Positions 30,614 through 41,700 of a stretch of DNA of 64,000 bases are shown here, piece by piece. The notes under the pieces are model-generated. The model saw only the letters and a program-made list of their open reading frames with translations. It did no database searches and was not told the origin of the DNA. A program made the translations under genes and the position numbers. Numbering within the stretch: the first letter of the stretch is position 1; each line of letters starts with the position of its first letter. Origin of the DNA: Isotricha intestinalis (taxonomy: Eukaryota > Ciliophora > Litostomatea > Vestibuliferida > Isotrichidae); contig JAJJLU010003465.1 in NCBI GenBank assembly GCA_023807065.1, positions 43,860 through 107,859 on the forward strand, in the 5' to 3' direction.

Positions 30614-32155
30614 ATGGAGAACACGAATAATACGAGTAATAGGAATGATGTTATCGATCTAAATAATGTAAATGAAAATGATGCAATGACTAATTATTTT
30701 ATGGTCAAAGAAGAAAAACCAGTAATTATTCCAGGATGTATTTCAATTTTTTTTTTTATCATATGCTTTTCTTTTTCAATAGCAATTCTAATGATTAATC
30801 CTTATAAAGGAAAAAATTTTACTTATTTAACAGATAATTGGGAATTAAACCCTATTAAAGGTATTGAAATTAAAGATAAATCATCTTCAAAAATTGATTC
30901 AATTGATAATGTAGAAAAAAAAGAAATTTATAATTGGGATAAGAAAACTTTTAAATTACAAAGATTAGATACAAATTATATTAAAATGAGTGAAACAAAT
31001 GATAAATTATGTGGAACTGATAATTATGGAAATAAATTATATGTGAGTGATAATGATGATTGTCCAATTAATTACTTATATATAGGAAATACTTTACCTT
31101 CAAATATTAATTTTAATATTAAAACTATTCCTTTAAATAATGGAAAAAATATTTATTTTTCAAATGAAAATATTGAAGGAAAAATAATAACAGATATAAG
31201 AGTAGGAGGAATAAAAGAATGTGGAATATGTTATTATTTAGAAAATTATTGTAATAAAATAAATTATAAATTATGCAAATATAGAGATAATTATAATACT
31301 TTAATTGATATAATTTCAATTAAAGATTATATTGAAGATAATGAATTAGAATCTTCTGATAATGATGATAAAGATATTGGATTATATTATTCATCTTATA
31401 TTTCTTTAGAAAAAGAATCAATTTCTTCTGATTTGAAAAAATTATATAATAAAAAAAAACAAGGAATATTTATAAAAAAATTAATCTTTTTGATATTTTT
31501 AATAATAACTTTTATTTTCACTTTAACAATATTAGGAATAGATAATAAACCAAAAAAAATTTTTTTGAATTTAATAAACATTGGATTAATAGGAATTACT
31601 CTTATTGTTCATTTTTCATCTTTAAAAGAATATAATTCAATTACATCAAATATTATTTCTAATATTAAAAGCCCTTTAACAGAAGAATTAATATATTCAA
31701 AAATATGGAATTATTATTATGTTTATGAAATAATTTATATTATATCATTAATAATATATGGTATTTTAAACTTCATAATGCTTTTTCTTTTATTTATGAA
31801 TGAAAAAAGAAATTTTAGATGCACTTTATGTGATTATAATTGGTGTAGAATTCCTATTAAAATACTATTAAGTATTCATTGTTGTGGTTTTCAATTATTT
31901 TATTGTAGTAAAAAAAAAAATACTAAAATACAAAATAATTTTTATAAAAGAAAACTTGCTTTTCAAAATATTTTAACTATTTTATATGCAGACAATTATT
32001 TTAATAATAAAAGTCACACAGTAGAATTTAATGATGAAAAATCATCTCTTTTTGAAACTAGTTATGATAAAGAATTCAAAGAAAATATTGATTTAAACGG
32101 ATTAGATGATAAACTTAAAAAATTCTTTGAATTCATTGAGGAAAAATTTAAATAA
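30614..32155 (+). CDS. Four-TM membrane protein with Cys-containing ectodomain (CPIN family, paralogue 1)
   Basis: 513 residues. A cytoplasmic N-terminus of about 38 residues precedes the first membrane segment (ISIFFFIICFSFSIAILMI). An ectodomain of about 220 residues carries conserved Cys motifs: LCGTDNYGNKLYVSD, then CPINYLYI, and a cluster CGICYYLENYC...LC. Three more membrane segments follow (about residues 290-310, 318-335 and 365-390). A cytoplasmic tail with CTLCDYNWC and CCGF ends the protein. Its paralogue on the opposite strand at 32230-33771 has the same length and motif order. Families of this kind are common in ciliates as unnamed transmembrane proteins; function is unknown. ATG at 30614 is the first in frame, and the stop is TAA. 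Confidence 0.7.
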   Translation: MENTNNTSNRNDVIDLNNVNENDAMTNYFMVKEEKPVIIPGCISIFFFIICFSFSIAILMINPYKGKNFTYLTDNWELNPIKGIEIKDKSSSKIDSIDNVEKKEIYNWDKKTFKLQRLDTNYIKMSETNDKLCGTDNYGNKLYVSDNDDCPINYLYIGNTLPSNINFNIKTIPLNNGKNIYFSNENIEGKIITDIRVGGIKECGICYYLENYCNKINYKLCKYRDNYNTLIDIISIKDYIEDNELESSDNDDKDIGLYYSSYISLEKESISSDLKKLYNKKKQGIFIKKLIFLIFLIITFIFTLTILGIDNKPKKIFLNLINIGLIGITLIVHFSSLKEYNSITSNIISNIKSPLTEELIYSKIWNYYYVYEIIYIISLIIYGILNFIMLFLLFMNEKRNFRCTLCDYNWCRIPIKILLSIHCCGFQLFYCSKKKNTKIQNNFYKRKLAFQNILTILYADNYFNNKSHTVEFNDEKSSLFETSYDKEFKENIDLNGLDDKLKKFFEFIEEKFK

Positions 32156-32229
32156 AAAATTTAAACAACATCCTTTTTCATAATATTATTTCTTTTAACA
32201 TTTAAATTATTTTTTTATTCATCAAATGA

Positions 32230-33771
32230 CTATTTAAATTTATTTATTATTTTATCGATGATATCATTCATATCGTTTATATTGATAATCAATTTTTTCA
32301 TACTTAGAACTCCAAACCATTTGTCCCTATAATCTTCTACTTTCTTTTTTAAATGCGGAGAAGATAAAAAATAAGCAATAATATCTTCATATTTATTATT
32401 ATCAAAATCATTTTCATTTTCTTTTTTATTCCACTTACAACAACTTTCACTTCTACACCAATTTACTGTTTCATTATATGCAGGAATTAGTTCTTCTGGA
32501 ATTCCATCTTCATTTTCATTTTCATTTTTATTTTGATTTTGATTTGGATTTTGATTTTGATTTTGATTTGGATTTTGATTTTCATTTTCATTTTCATTTT
32601 TATCATAAAATTTACATATATTATGAAATCCTAAATTGTTTTTTCTTTTTCTTTCAACACTGAATAATGAGAATATATTAAAAATATTATATGAATCTAA
32701 AAATAAAATTGAATATTTGAGATATATAAATAAATATTCTTTTGAATAAAACTCTGATGTATGATGATAAATATATTTGAAATTATTTGGATTAATTTCT
32801 TCAAGGAATATTAATATAAAATGACCACCAATTGCAAGAAAAGAAATAAATTCTGCAACAATATTTACATATTTTTGTTTGATTAACAAAAAAAATTGTA
32901 AAAATAAGGGGGTTGAAGGTAGTATATACATTACAAAATAATTTTTTAAAACAGTATTTTTCATTTTTTTTATATTTTCAATTATTTTTACTTTTCTATT
33001 ATAATTTTCTACTTCATTTGAAGCAATATATGTTCTTCCATATAAATTTATTTCTTCCATATAATCATAATTATTTTTTTCTTCGTTATTATATTCATTT
33101 AATTGTTCAAATAAAATTAAAGGATGATAATCTAATTTAACATATGAATTATCAATAATTTTTTCATCAGAATTACATTTTTTTTCTTGTTTACAATTAG
33201 AATAAAAAGAACAAATATTATTTTTCTTTTTATCACTACAAGGACCAATATAATCACTAATATCAAAATCAATTAATATTTTACCGTTTATAAATTTATT
33301 AGAATAATGAATATAAGTAATTGCATCTAAAGCAATTGTTTGAATAGCATATACTTCCCTTGATAAAAAAGGTTCTTTTTCAGGGGAAAATTCAATATAA
33401 TTAATAGGACATTCATCAAAATATAGTTTATTTCCATTTGAATCAGTCCCACAAAAATTTTGTCCTTTTTTTTTTGAAAAAGAATCAAAATAATTATATT
33501 CCCCTCTTTTAACTTTAAATGATGAACCTTTCCATTTAAATAAATCCGTATTATCTGGTGTTTTTCCAAATATTATTTTTTCACCTTCATAAGAATCTTC
33601 AATTGAAATACCCATTATTGGTTTTTTATTCCAATTTTCATATAAATCATTAAAATTACCATCTCTAAAATTTTTTTTTGTAAATCTAAATGATAAACCA
33701 ATATTTATTATTAATGGAACTATTTTCAATATGATATATAAAACAACAAAACCTCCAAAGTATTTCCCCAT
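32230..33771 (-). CDS. Multi-pass membrane protein with Cys-containing ectodomain (CPIN family, paralogue 2)
   Basis: 513 residues, convergent with its paralogue and only 74 bp from it. An N-terminal membrane segment (FVVLYIILKIVPLIINIGLSF) is followed by an ectodomain with FKWKGSSFKVKRGEYNYFD, FCGTDSNGNKLYFDE, CPINYIEF and several further Cys residues. Hydrophobic segments follow near residues 278-300, 308-325 and 345-370. A cytoplasmic Asn/Gln/Glu repeat (about residues 387-420, alternating NQ, NP and NE dipeptides) and CRSESCCKW precede a charged C-terminus. The repeat is absent from paralogue 1. The stop is TAG, one of two in the window. Function is unknown; a surface or endomembrane role is inferred from topology. 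Confidence 0.7.
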   Translation of the reverse strand: MGKYFGGFVVLYIILKIVPLIINIGLSFRFTKKNFRDGNFNDLYENWNKKPIMGISIEDSYEGEKIIFGKTPDNTDLFKWKGSSFKVKRGEYNYFDSFSKKKGQNFCGTDSNGNKLYFDECPINYIEFSPEKEPFLSREVYAIQTIALDAITYIHYSNKFINGKILIDFDISDYIGPCSDKKKNNICSFYSNCKQEKKCNSDEKIIDNSYVKLDYHPLILFEQLNEYNNEEKNNYDYMEEINLYGRTYIASNEVENYNRKVKIIENIKKMKNTVLKNYFVMYILPSTPLFLQFFLLIKQKYVNIVAEFISFLAIGGHFILIFLEEINPNNFKYIYHHTSEFYSKEYLFIYLKYSILFLDSYNIFNIFSLFSVERKRKNNLGFHNICKFYDKNENENENQNPNQNQNQNPNQNQNKNENENEDGIPEELIPAYNETVNWCRSESCCKWNKKENENDFDNNKYEDIIAYFLSSPHLKKKVEDYRDKWFGVLSMKKLIININDMNDIIDKIINKFK

Positions 33772-33947
33772 TTTTTTTAACTTATTTTAATTAAATCATA
33801 TATATAAAAAATAAAAAGATTAAAATCCTTTTTTTTAACAATCCCTTTTATATAAATAACTCTCATTAAAATATTTTTTCATATAATGAAAAATAAAAAA
33901 AATAAAAATATATTATTTTGAAAATAAATAAAAAAAATTGAGAAAAT

Positions 33948-36900
33948 ATGATAGAAAGTAAAATAATAGAAAAATCAGAAATGAAAGAAACATTTCCATA
34001 TATAGATATTTTCTCAAGACCAAAAATTCATAGTATTTACAAATTTTTTTATATAATTTTAAGACATAAAACTCATAACTCACTTTTACTTTTTTTTATA
34101 AGAATTTTATTTTTTGTTCAATTAATGCAACATTCAGTAATTGGAGGAGACACTCAAAAAATAAAAAATGATTTTTTTATAAATATATTATATTCAATTA
34201 GATATTTTGTTTTTCCTCATTTATGTATTAATTCAAAAAAAAATTATATCATTTTATTATCTTCTGCTTTTTTTTATTCTTTTCTACTAATAATTTTATT
34301 ATTTTATTTAAAAATAAATTACTTAAAAAAATTTAATGTTTATCTTATTCAATTTCTAGGTTTTTTACATTGTCTTTTAGTAAATTATTTAATTTGTCCT
34401 TTAATAAATATTTTAGGAATAATAATAATTTGTAAAAATAATAAACATATTTATTTAGATTTAGAATGTTATTCTGATTCAATTCATTTATTTCTTTTAA
34501 TTATATCATTAATAAATTTTATTTTTCTTATTTTTTATTCATTCACAATAACAATTCATTTTAATGAAATTGGAGGAATAAAAACTGTAGGAACATTAAA
34601 AAGGACAAATACATATTTTGAACTAATTTGTTTTTCTTTATCTTTAATAATTTATTTTTTAGGTTTTATTCAAAATTATTATTATGGTCATAGTAAATCA
34701 ATGAGAATATATGTTAAGATAATACATATTATTTATGGTTTCATATTATATTTTTATTTAAATAATAATGTTTACTTTTATAATCATTATATTAATTTAT
34801 TAATGTCAAATGGATTTTTATGGTTTTCTTGGTTATCATTTATTTTATTAATGACTTTTTTTACTACTATTGTTGATGTTGTTGTTTTTATTATTATTGG
34901 TTGGACATTTATTTTTATTTTTCTTTATTTTTTTCAACTTTATAAAATTGAATATTATTTATTTCAAAGTAATATTTTTGAATGTGAAAATTTAAAAAAT
35001 ATTGAAATCTTCATTTATAATTTTAATTCCTTAATTCAAAATAATAATCATGATTCTAAAATTTTCATTCATGGAATAATTAATTCTTTTGAAGATTATT
35101 TAATTAATCATAAAGAAGAAGAAGAATTATATCAATCTTTAATTTATAATAAATATATGAAAAAATATTTTGGAAAAAATAGTGTTTTATTAAAAATGAA
35201 TTCTATAATTTATACAATTTATCGTTATTTTATGGAAAAATCAGCAAATTTAAAAGATGATATACTATTATTATTTTGTTATTTTTTAGTAAATAATATA
35301 AAAAATCCAACATATACTATTTACCTTTGTTCAAAAAAAAAAATAGGAGGATATAAAAATAATTTTTTAAAATTTACTTTAATGCAAGATATAAAAGAAT
35401 ATATGAAAGATAGATTATTACAAAATAATATTAAAAATAAAGACTCAATAAAACATATTGAAATAACTAAAGTGATTTTATTTAATAAATATTCTGAAAA
35501 ATTAAGAATTAAAATATTTGATGCTACTCAAGCTCAAGCAGATTACTTTAATTTTTTAAGATCTTCTTCTGAAAATTCAACAGAAAAATTTTTAAACATA
35601 GGAAATAAAATTTTACTTTTAAGAAAAGAAATTTTAAATCTTTGGAATGAAATAATAAATTTAAATCCTTTTTGTGATGAAATAGAACAAGATTTTATTA
35701 TGTATTTAGATAATATTATTCAAGATGATGATTTATTAAATAAATTAAGTAAAAATTTTCATATGATTAAAGAAAAAAAAATAATAGAAAAAGATAATAA
35801 ATATCATCAATTATTTAATATGGAAAAATCATGTATTCTTTTATTTGATGGTTTTAATAATAAAGGAAAATTATTATATTATACAGTTAATTTTCCAAGA
35901 ATTTTTTTTATAAATAATGAAAAGCAATTATTAAATTTATATCTTGAAGATTTAGTTCCTAAATGTCTTTCTAATTTTCATGATAAATTAATTCAAGATT
36001 CAATAGAATATTCAAATTTAAAAAATGTATTTAAAGAAGAAAAAAATATTCCAATTCAAATAAAAGATACTTTATTTAATGTTAATGGATATATAAAATC
36101 ACTTCCTTCTTTTTCAAGTGGATTAATTTTTATAGTTGCTTTAACAAAAGAAAATTCAAATCAATTTTTATTATTTTTAGATAGTGAATTTAAAATAGAT
36201 TCAATGACAAATATATCAATTAATGAATTTGAATTTAAAAATAATCAAAATAATTTTTGGATTTATCCTTATAATTTAAGACCTTCTATTATTGGAAATC
36301 ATATTTCTACTTTAATTCCTGAATTTTTACAATTAATTGAATATAAAAAACAAAAATATATTATTCAAAATGAAATTACTGAATATAGAGGAAATATTTT
36401 TAGTAATGTTATTACTACTGTAAGTATTAAAAATAAATTAGAAAAAATTTATGAACATATTAAAATAAATGGAAAGTTAAAAACTTTTTCAAATGATAAT
36501 TTCCATTATTTATATAATTTTTTTAATGATATTAATAAAAAAGAAACTATTGTTAAAAACACTCAAACTTTTAAAAATGCTGAAAAAGAAAATAATGATT
36601 TAATTTTATTTAATGATTTTTTTAATGAAATAAAAAATACTTGTGATGAAAAAAGTAATAGTATATATTTTAGAGTATTTCATTGTTCTTATTTTAATAA
36701 TCAATATTCATTTTATAAAGTTTTTATTCAAAAAGATATAACAATAGATTTAAATATACATGATTTAAATAATAATAAGAACAAAAAGAAAAAATTATAT
36801 GAAACTCATTTTGAAGAAGAAGTTCCAAAAGTTTTAAGAATAAAAACAAAAGATTATAAAAGACAAATAACTAAAATTGATAGTAAAAATAATTTAAAAG

Positions 36901-38712
36901 AAGATTCAAAAAAAAAAAATAAATAATCATCATCATATTAAATTAAAAAGATATTTAAGTAATATAGGACAAAATAATTCTAATTTTTTACAAAATCAAA
37001 TTTCTTATAATTTAATTAAACAATATGTTTTAAATAAAAAAACTCCTCAAAATGTAAATTATTTAAGAATATCAACTTTTATTTTTTCTTTATTTTCTCT
37101 TTTAATTATTATTTATAATACAAAATCTTTGAAAAATAATTTTTTAAATATTGATGAATTTTTAAAACAAAATTATTTTTTCAATGAAACTAAACAAAAT
37201 ACTGCTTCTTTATTTATTTCTTTTTATAATTTCCAATTAACAAAAAAAGGATTTTTAACTGAAGAAATATTTAATGAAAATTATTTTAATAATACATTAA
37301 TTATGATTAAAACTATTATTGATGATTTATTAATTGAAATTAATGAAGTTGGAATTTTTAAAGAAGAATATAATAATATTATTTCTCATTTACAATTAAT
37401 TGATTATTATGTTTTAAATTTAAATAATATTATTACTTATGATATTGATAAAATAAATGTTTTATATTTTCTTATTTCTAATTCTTTAAATTTTATTAAT
37501 AAAACTCATAAATATTTCAATGAAAAAAATGAGAGTTTAGAATTTTTATTAACAAATATTATTGAATCTTCTTTTAATTATTCTTTTTCTAATCTTAATG
37601 GATTAAGTTATGAGCAAATAAAAGAAATCATTAACAATAAAAAAAGCTATTCTATTAATTTAATATATATTATATTTCATGTTTTATTGTTTATTGTTTT
37701 TTTTCTATTTTTTGTTTATCTTATTTCAAAAAGATATAAAGCAAAAAAACGTTTAATTGAAAAAATGGTAAATTTTCAAACAAAAGAATTTGACCATTAT
37801 ATTAAATATTTAGAAGAAATTAGGAAAAAATTAAATAATGATATTGAAGAAGAAAAAAAAGATTCTGAAAATGATATAAATGAAAAAAATAATAATAAAA
37901 AAAATAATGAAGAAGAAGAAAAAACGAGTTTAGAAAAAAAAAGGAAAAATTGGGTAAAATCAAATTTAAATAATACAGTAAAAGATATAAAAATAAAAAA
38001 AGAAACAAAAGAACGTGAAAAAGAAAAAAGAAAAAAATTACATATAATCCAAATTCAAAAAAAACAAAAGAAAAATATAATAATTAAATATTATATTTTT
38101 CTAGAACTTTTTTCTTCAATAAAATATTGTGGAATATTAATTTTATTTATGATATTTTATACAATAATTTATCCAGTTTATATAATAAAAAGAAATGATT
38201 ATTTATCTTTTGATAATTTATCATCAAAAATAGAAAGTGTAACAATAAATACATATTTAAAATATATAAATATAAAAAAAGATATAATAACATATATAAT
38301 ATTTACAAAAGAAAAAGAAAAATGTTTAAAAATCTTAAAATCAAATGAAATTTGTTTATTAAATAATCAAAATGTAACTTTATTAAATATATCAAATATT
38401 AATTTTGATTATTCTATTTTTAAAGATGATGATCCATATATTGAAGATAATACTTTATACTTAAAATTAATAAAAAAAATAAATTCAAATATAAAATCTC
38501 CTGAAGGTGAATTAGCTAAATTATATTATGGAAATATGTGTGAATTATTAATTAAATTTAATACTAATATTAATTATAAACATTGTTCTACTTTTTGGAA
38601 TTCTATTTTAATTCAAGGTTTACAACAAAGTTTAGTTTATCAAAATAATTTAAATAAACAAGTTTTAAGTCTTTTTTCACAAAGTCAATATGATAATGAT
38701 ACTTTTGATTGA
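33948..38712 (+). CDS. Third TmcB-like gene: internal frame break and truncated 3' end
   Basis: Piece one (33948-36926, 992 residues) has at least seven N-terminal membrane segments, a helical middle and a PAS-like part (CILLFDGFNNKGKLLYYTV, about residue 630). It stops at AAA-TAA-T. Reading continues in the +1 frame from 36925 to 38712 with further membrane segments (near nt 37660-37730 and 38120-38180) and an extracellular stretch (YYGNMCELLIKF, HCSTFWNS) that parallels the Cys region of copy A. The break could be a miscounted A in the long A run at 36909-36919, an 85-nt GTA...TAG intron (36883-36967), or a +1 shift. The 3' end is missing: homology stops near 38700 before the last membrane segment and the MLSIIPKE motif. 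A TGA at 38710-38712, the only TGA end in the window, comes from the abutting antisense gene. It is more diverged than the other copies. Confidence 0.65.
36883..36967 (+). other. Candidate intron (85 nt) in the third TmcB-like gene
   Basis: Begins GTAAAAAT and ends AATATAG. Its removal restores the frame across the TAA at 36924 (junction codon A|GA). The boundaries fit the GTA...TAG pattern of the three better-supported introns, but it is twice as long and contains a homopolymer where an indel would give the same effect. Held as one of three explanations. Confidence 0.3.
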
Positions 38713-41700
38713 ATTTTTCTTGATTTGATGAATCATCACTTTCACTATCTTCTTCTTCCTCTTCTTCTTCTCCTTCTTCTACACCTGCTAAAAATTGTTT
38801 TCTAAATTTTTCTATTTTTTCAGTTGCAAATTCTTTTAATTTTAAATGCCAATTTATAGTTTTTTTATTTTCATTATCATTATGAGATTCTTCAAATTCA
38901 CTATAATGAGATGAAAATTCTTCTTCTTTAATAACATCCATTTCTTTAGTATAAAAACCTAATTTCCTAGTATCTAAATCAAATTTTTTTGTAACTTCAG
39001 GAATATAATTTGGATTAAAATCAGGTTGAGTTTGACTATGCATTCTACTTAAAGTTGTGGGAATCGGCATTAAATTTTTATCATCAAAACCATCTAAATC
39101 ATTATCTTCCATTTCAACAACTTCAAATCTAAATATATAACCAACTGCTTGATTTAATAAACTTATTTCACTAACACTTAAATTAAAATAATCTTCTTTA
39201 TATCTTTGACGTCGAATTGGCATAAATTGTAAATTTTCTCTTCTTGAACTTCCTTTATTACTTAATTTCTTTTTTGGAGAATTTTTATTTAACATTATTT
39301 TTCTTGAATAATTCATTAAACCTTTCATATTTAATTTATCAGCTGTTGAATCTAATCTAAAAAGAGCTTCATCTTCGTCGCTTAATAAAGTTTTCCATAT
39401 AATCACTTTTGGTTCAAAATATTTTTTCTTAAATATTTCATTTTTTGAAACTTTACCGAAATCAGGTCTATCTTCGTTATTATTTAAATCACTTATACTT
39501 TTTGTTATATCTGTATTTCCACTTGTATTACTTTTAAATCCTAAAAATCCAATTGCATTCGGAGTATAATATTGAATAATAAAATGTAAATCTGTTAAAA
39601 CAAAACAAACTTTCTGTTCAAAATTTATTATTGATGGAGTTCCTAATGTTGGATTTTTTGAATTAAAATCATTATATAATTCTTCATTTGTTATTTTTGC
39701 AGCGAAAAATAATTCACCTTGATCTTGAGTAGTTAATAAAGTAACTTTCATAGCTAATGGAATAGCATGTTTTAATTTATTTTTCCCAAAAACAAAGATT
39801 TCTCTATAAGAAGCTTTCTGTGAATTTTTAATGCCATTTCTAAAATTTTGTGTCATTTGAGTTTTAAATTTATTTAACTTATTAATTAAAACATGTTTAT
39901 GTAATTCTTGATACATATCAGGCATAATATAATTAATATTTTTCCCTATTAAATCAGTAGGCATATATCCGAATTTTTGACAAATACCTAAAGAACATTT
40001 AATTATTTTTCCCATATTAGCACCTTCAGCACTTAAAAATATATAATCAAAGTCATCTCCATTAATATCTAATAAATCATTTCCTTCTCCTCCTTCTCCA
40101 CCATCTTCATTTCCTTGAATATCTCTTAATCTACCTCTATAATATTCTGCTTGTGTTCTATCATTTAAAATATCTTGAAAAAAATCTGAATATAATGTTA
40201 ATACCTCTTCATCATTATATTTTAATTTTTCCATTTCTATATAATGACCTTTTATTTCTTCTAATAAAACATTAATTTTTTCACCGTATTCATTCATTTT
40301 AATTAAATCTTCTTCTGTTTTTTGACTATTGTTTAATAAAAGATTCCAAAATTCACTATAAATTGATGTTATATTTGATAAACCTTCTTTGAACATTCCT
40401 AAATGATTTCTATATGCTATAGCAGATACTATATCTAATCCATCTTCATCGTCGTCATCATCTCCGCCGTCATCATCATCGGCTTGATTTTCACAAAAAC
40501 GAAAAATAATAAATTCTTCTTCAAATGATGGATTATATTTCTCACAATTTTTTAATTCAATTAATGCTTTTTTTCTATTATTCATACGCTCCATTAAAAA
40601 AAAAGAATAATTCATTCTTAATGTAGTACAAGAAGGAAATTTACTAATACCATTTTGATACATTATCATAGCATATTGAAAAAGATATAAATCTGCTTCG
40701 TTATGCATACTTCCTATATTTGTGCTAGTTCCTGTATTTAATAATGTTGTTCCACCACCACCTATTTGAGTCAGAGCGTTACTTTGATGAATATTATTAT
40801 TCACACTTTCCATTCCATTTGTTGCTGTTCCATTCACATTCACACTTTGTTTTTCATACTTTTCTGATTCTTTTAAATATTTTTTTAAAGGACAATCTGA
40901 TAATGTACATGTTTCTTCATGAACATAAATATATCCTTTTAAAAGAATATTACTTTGTCTATGTTTTCCTTTCTTATCAGCTAATTCTAAAAAATATCTA
41001 ATTTGTCTAAAAACATAATCTCCTTTATCAAATTTATTGATATTAGTCAATAATTCTTTGAATCTTTGGTCTTTTTGAGTCAAAATAATATAACTAACAA
41101 TAGGGGAACCAATAAACATGAGAAATATTCCACCATCAAAAGCAGCATTTTCTAAAATTTTTACAATCAATAAAATTACAGTACTATAAAAGACAATTCC
41201 AGTGTGTAAAAAGAATGCATAATTCATTTTTTCTTCATAAAAAGGTCTTTCAACCCAAAAAATATAATATTGAAGAAAACATAATAAAGTAGTTCCAGGA
41301 ACAACAACCCAATGATATCCTTTGGTCCAAACCAAGAAAGAGTAAATTAAAATTAAAACAATTTTAACAAATAAAACGACTAAATCAGCAGTAGAAGAAG
41401 TTTTAGCACCATCAATATCAGCAGAAGTTTTCTGTTCATAGAAAATAGTCATAACAACAGTACAAATGATAATAAAAATAAATGTGACAAAGACAGCTAA
41501 AACACACATAATAGTAAAATGTGGATTAGTCCAACAATGCATATCATCGACATTATAATTTTGATAATAACTCAACTGATTTCCTTCTTCATCTTTATCA
41601 GAACATTCAAGAATAGCTAAAAGATATTCAACTAGAGGATTAAACATGACAGTAACAATATAAGAGACAACAGAACGTAAAAGTGACATAGGCCAAACCG

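Noticed and set aside
37129..38712. Separate gene starting at 37129
   Set aside because: The start is TTG, there is no ATG in a sensible place, and the protein is the C-terminal half of the TmcB-like architecture begun at 33948.
38603..38720. C-terminal 40 residues of TmcB copy B as a genuine domain
   Set aside because: They are the exact antisense of the opposing gene's coding sequence and match nothing in copy A.
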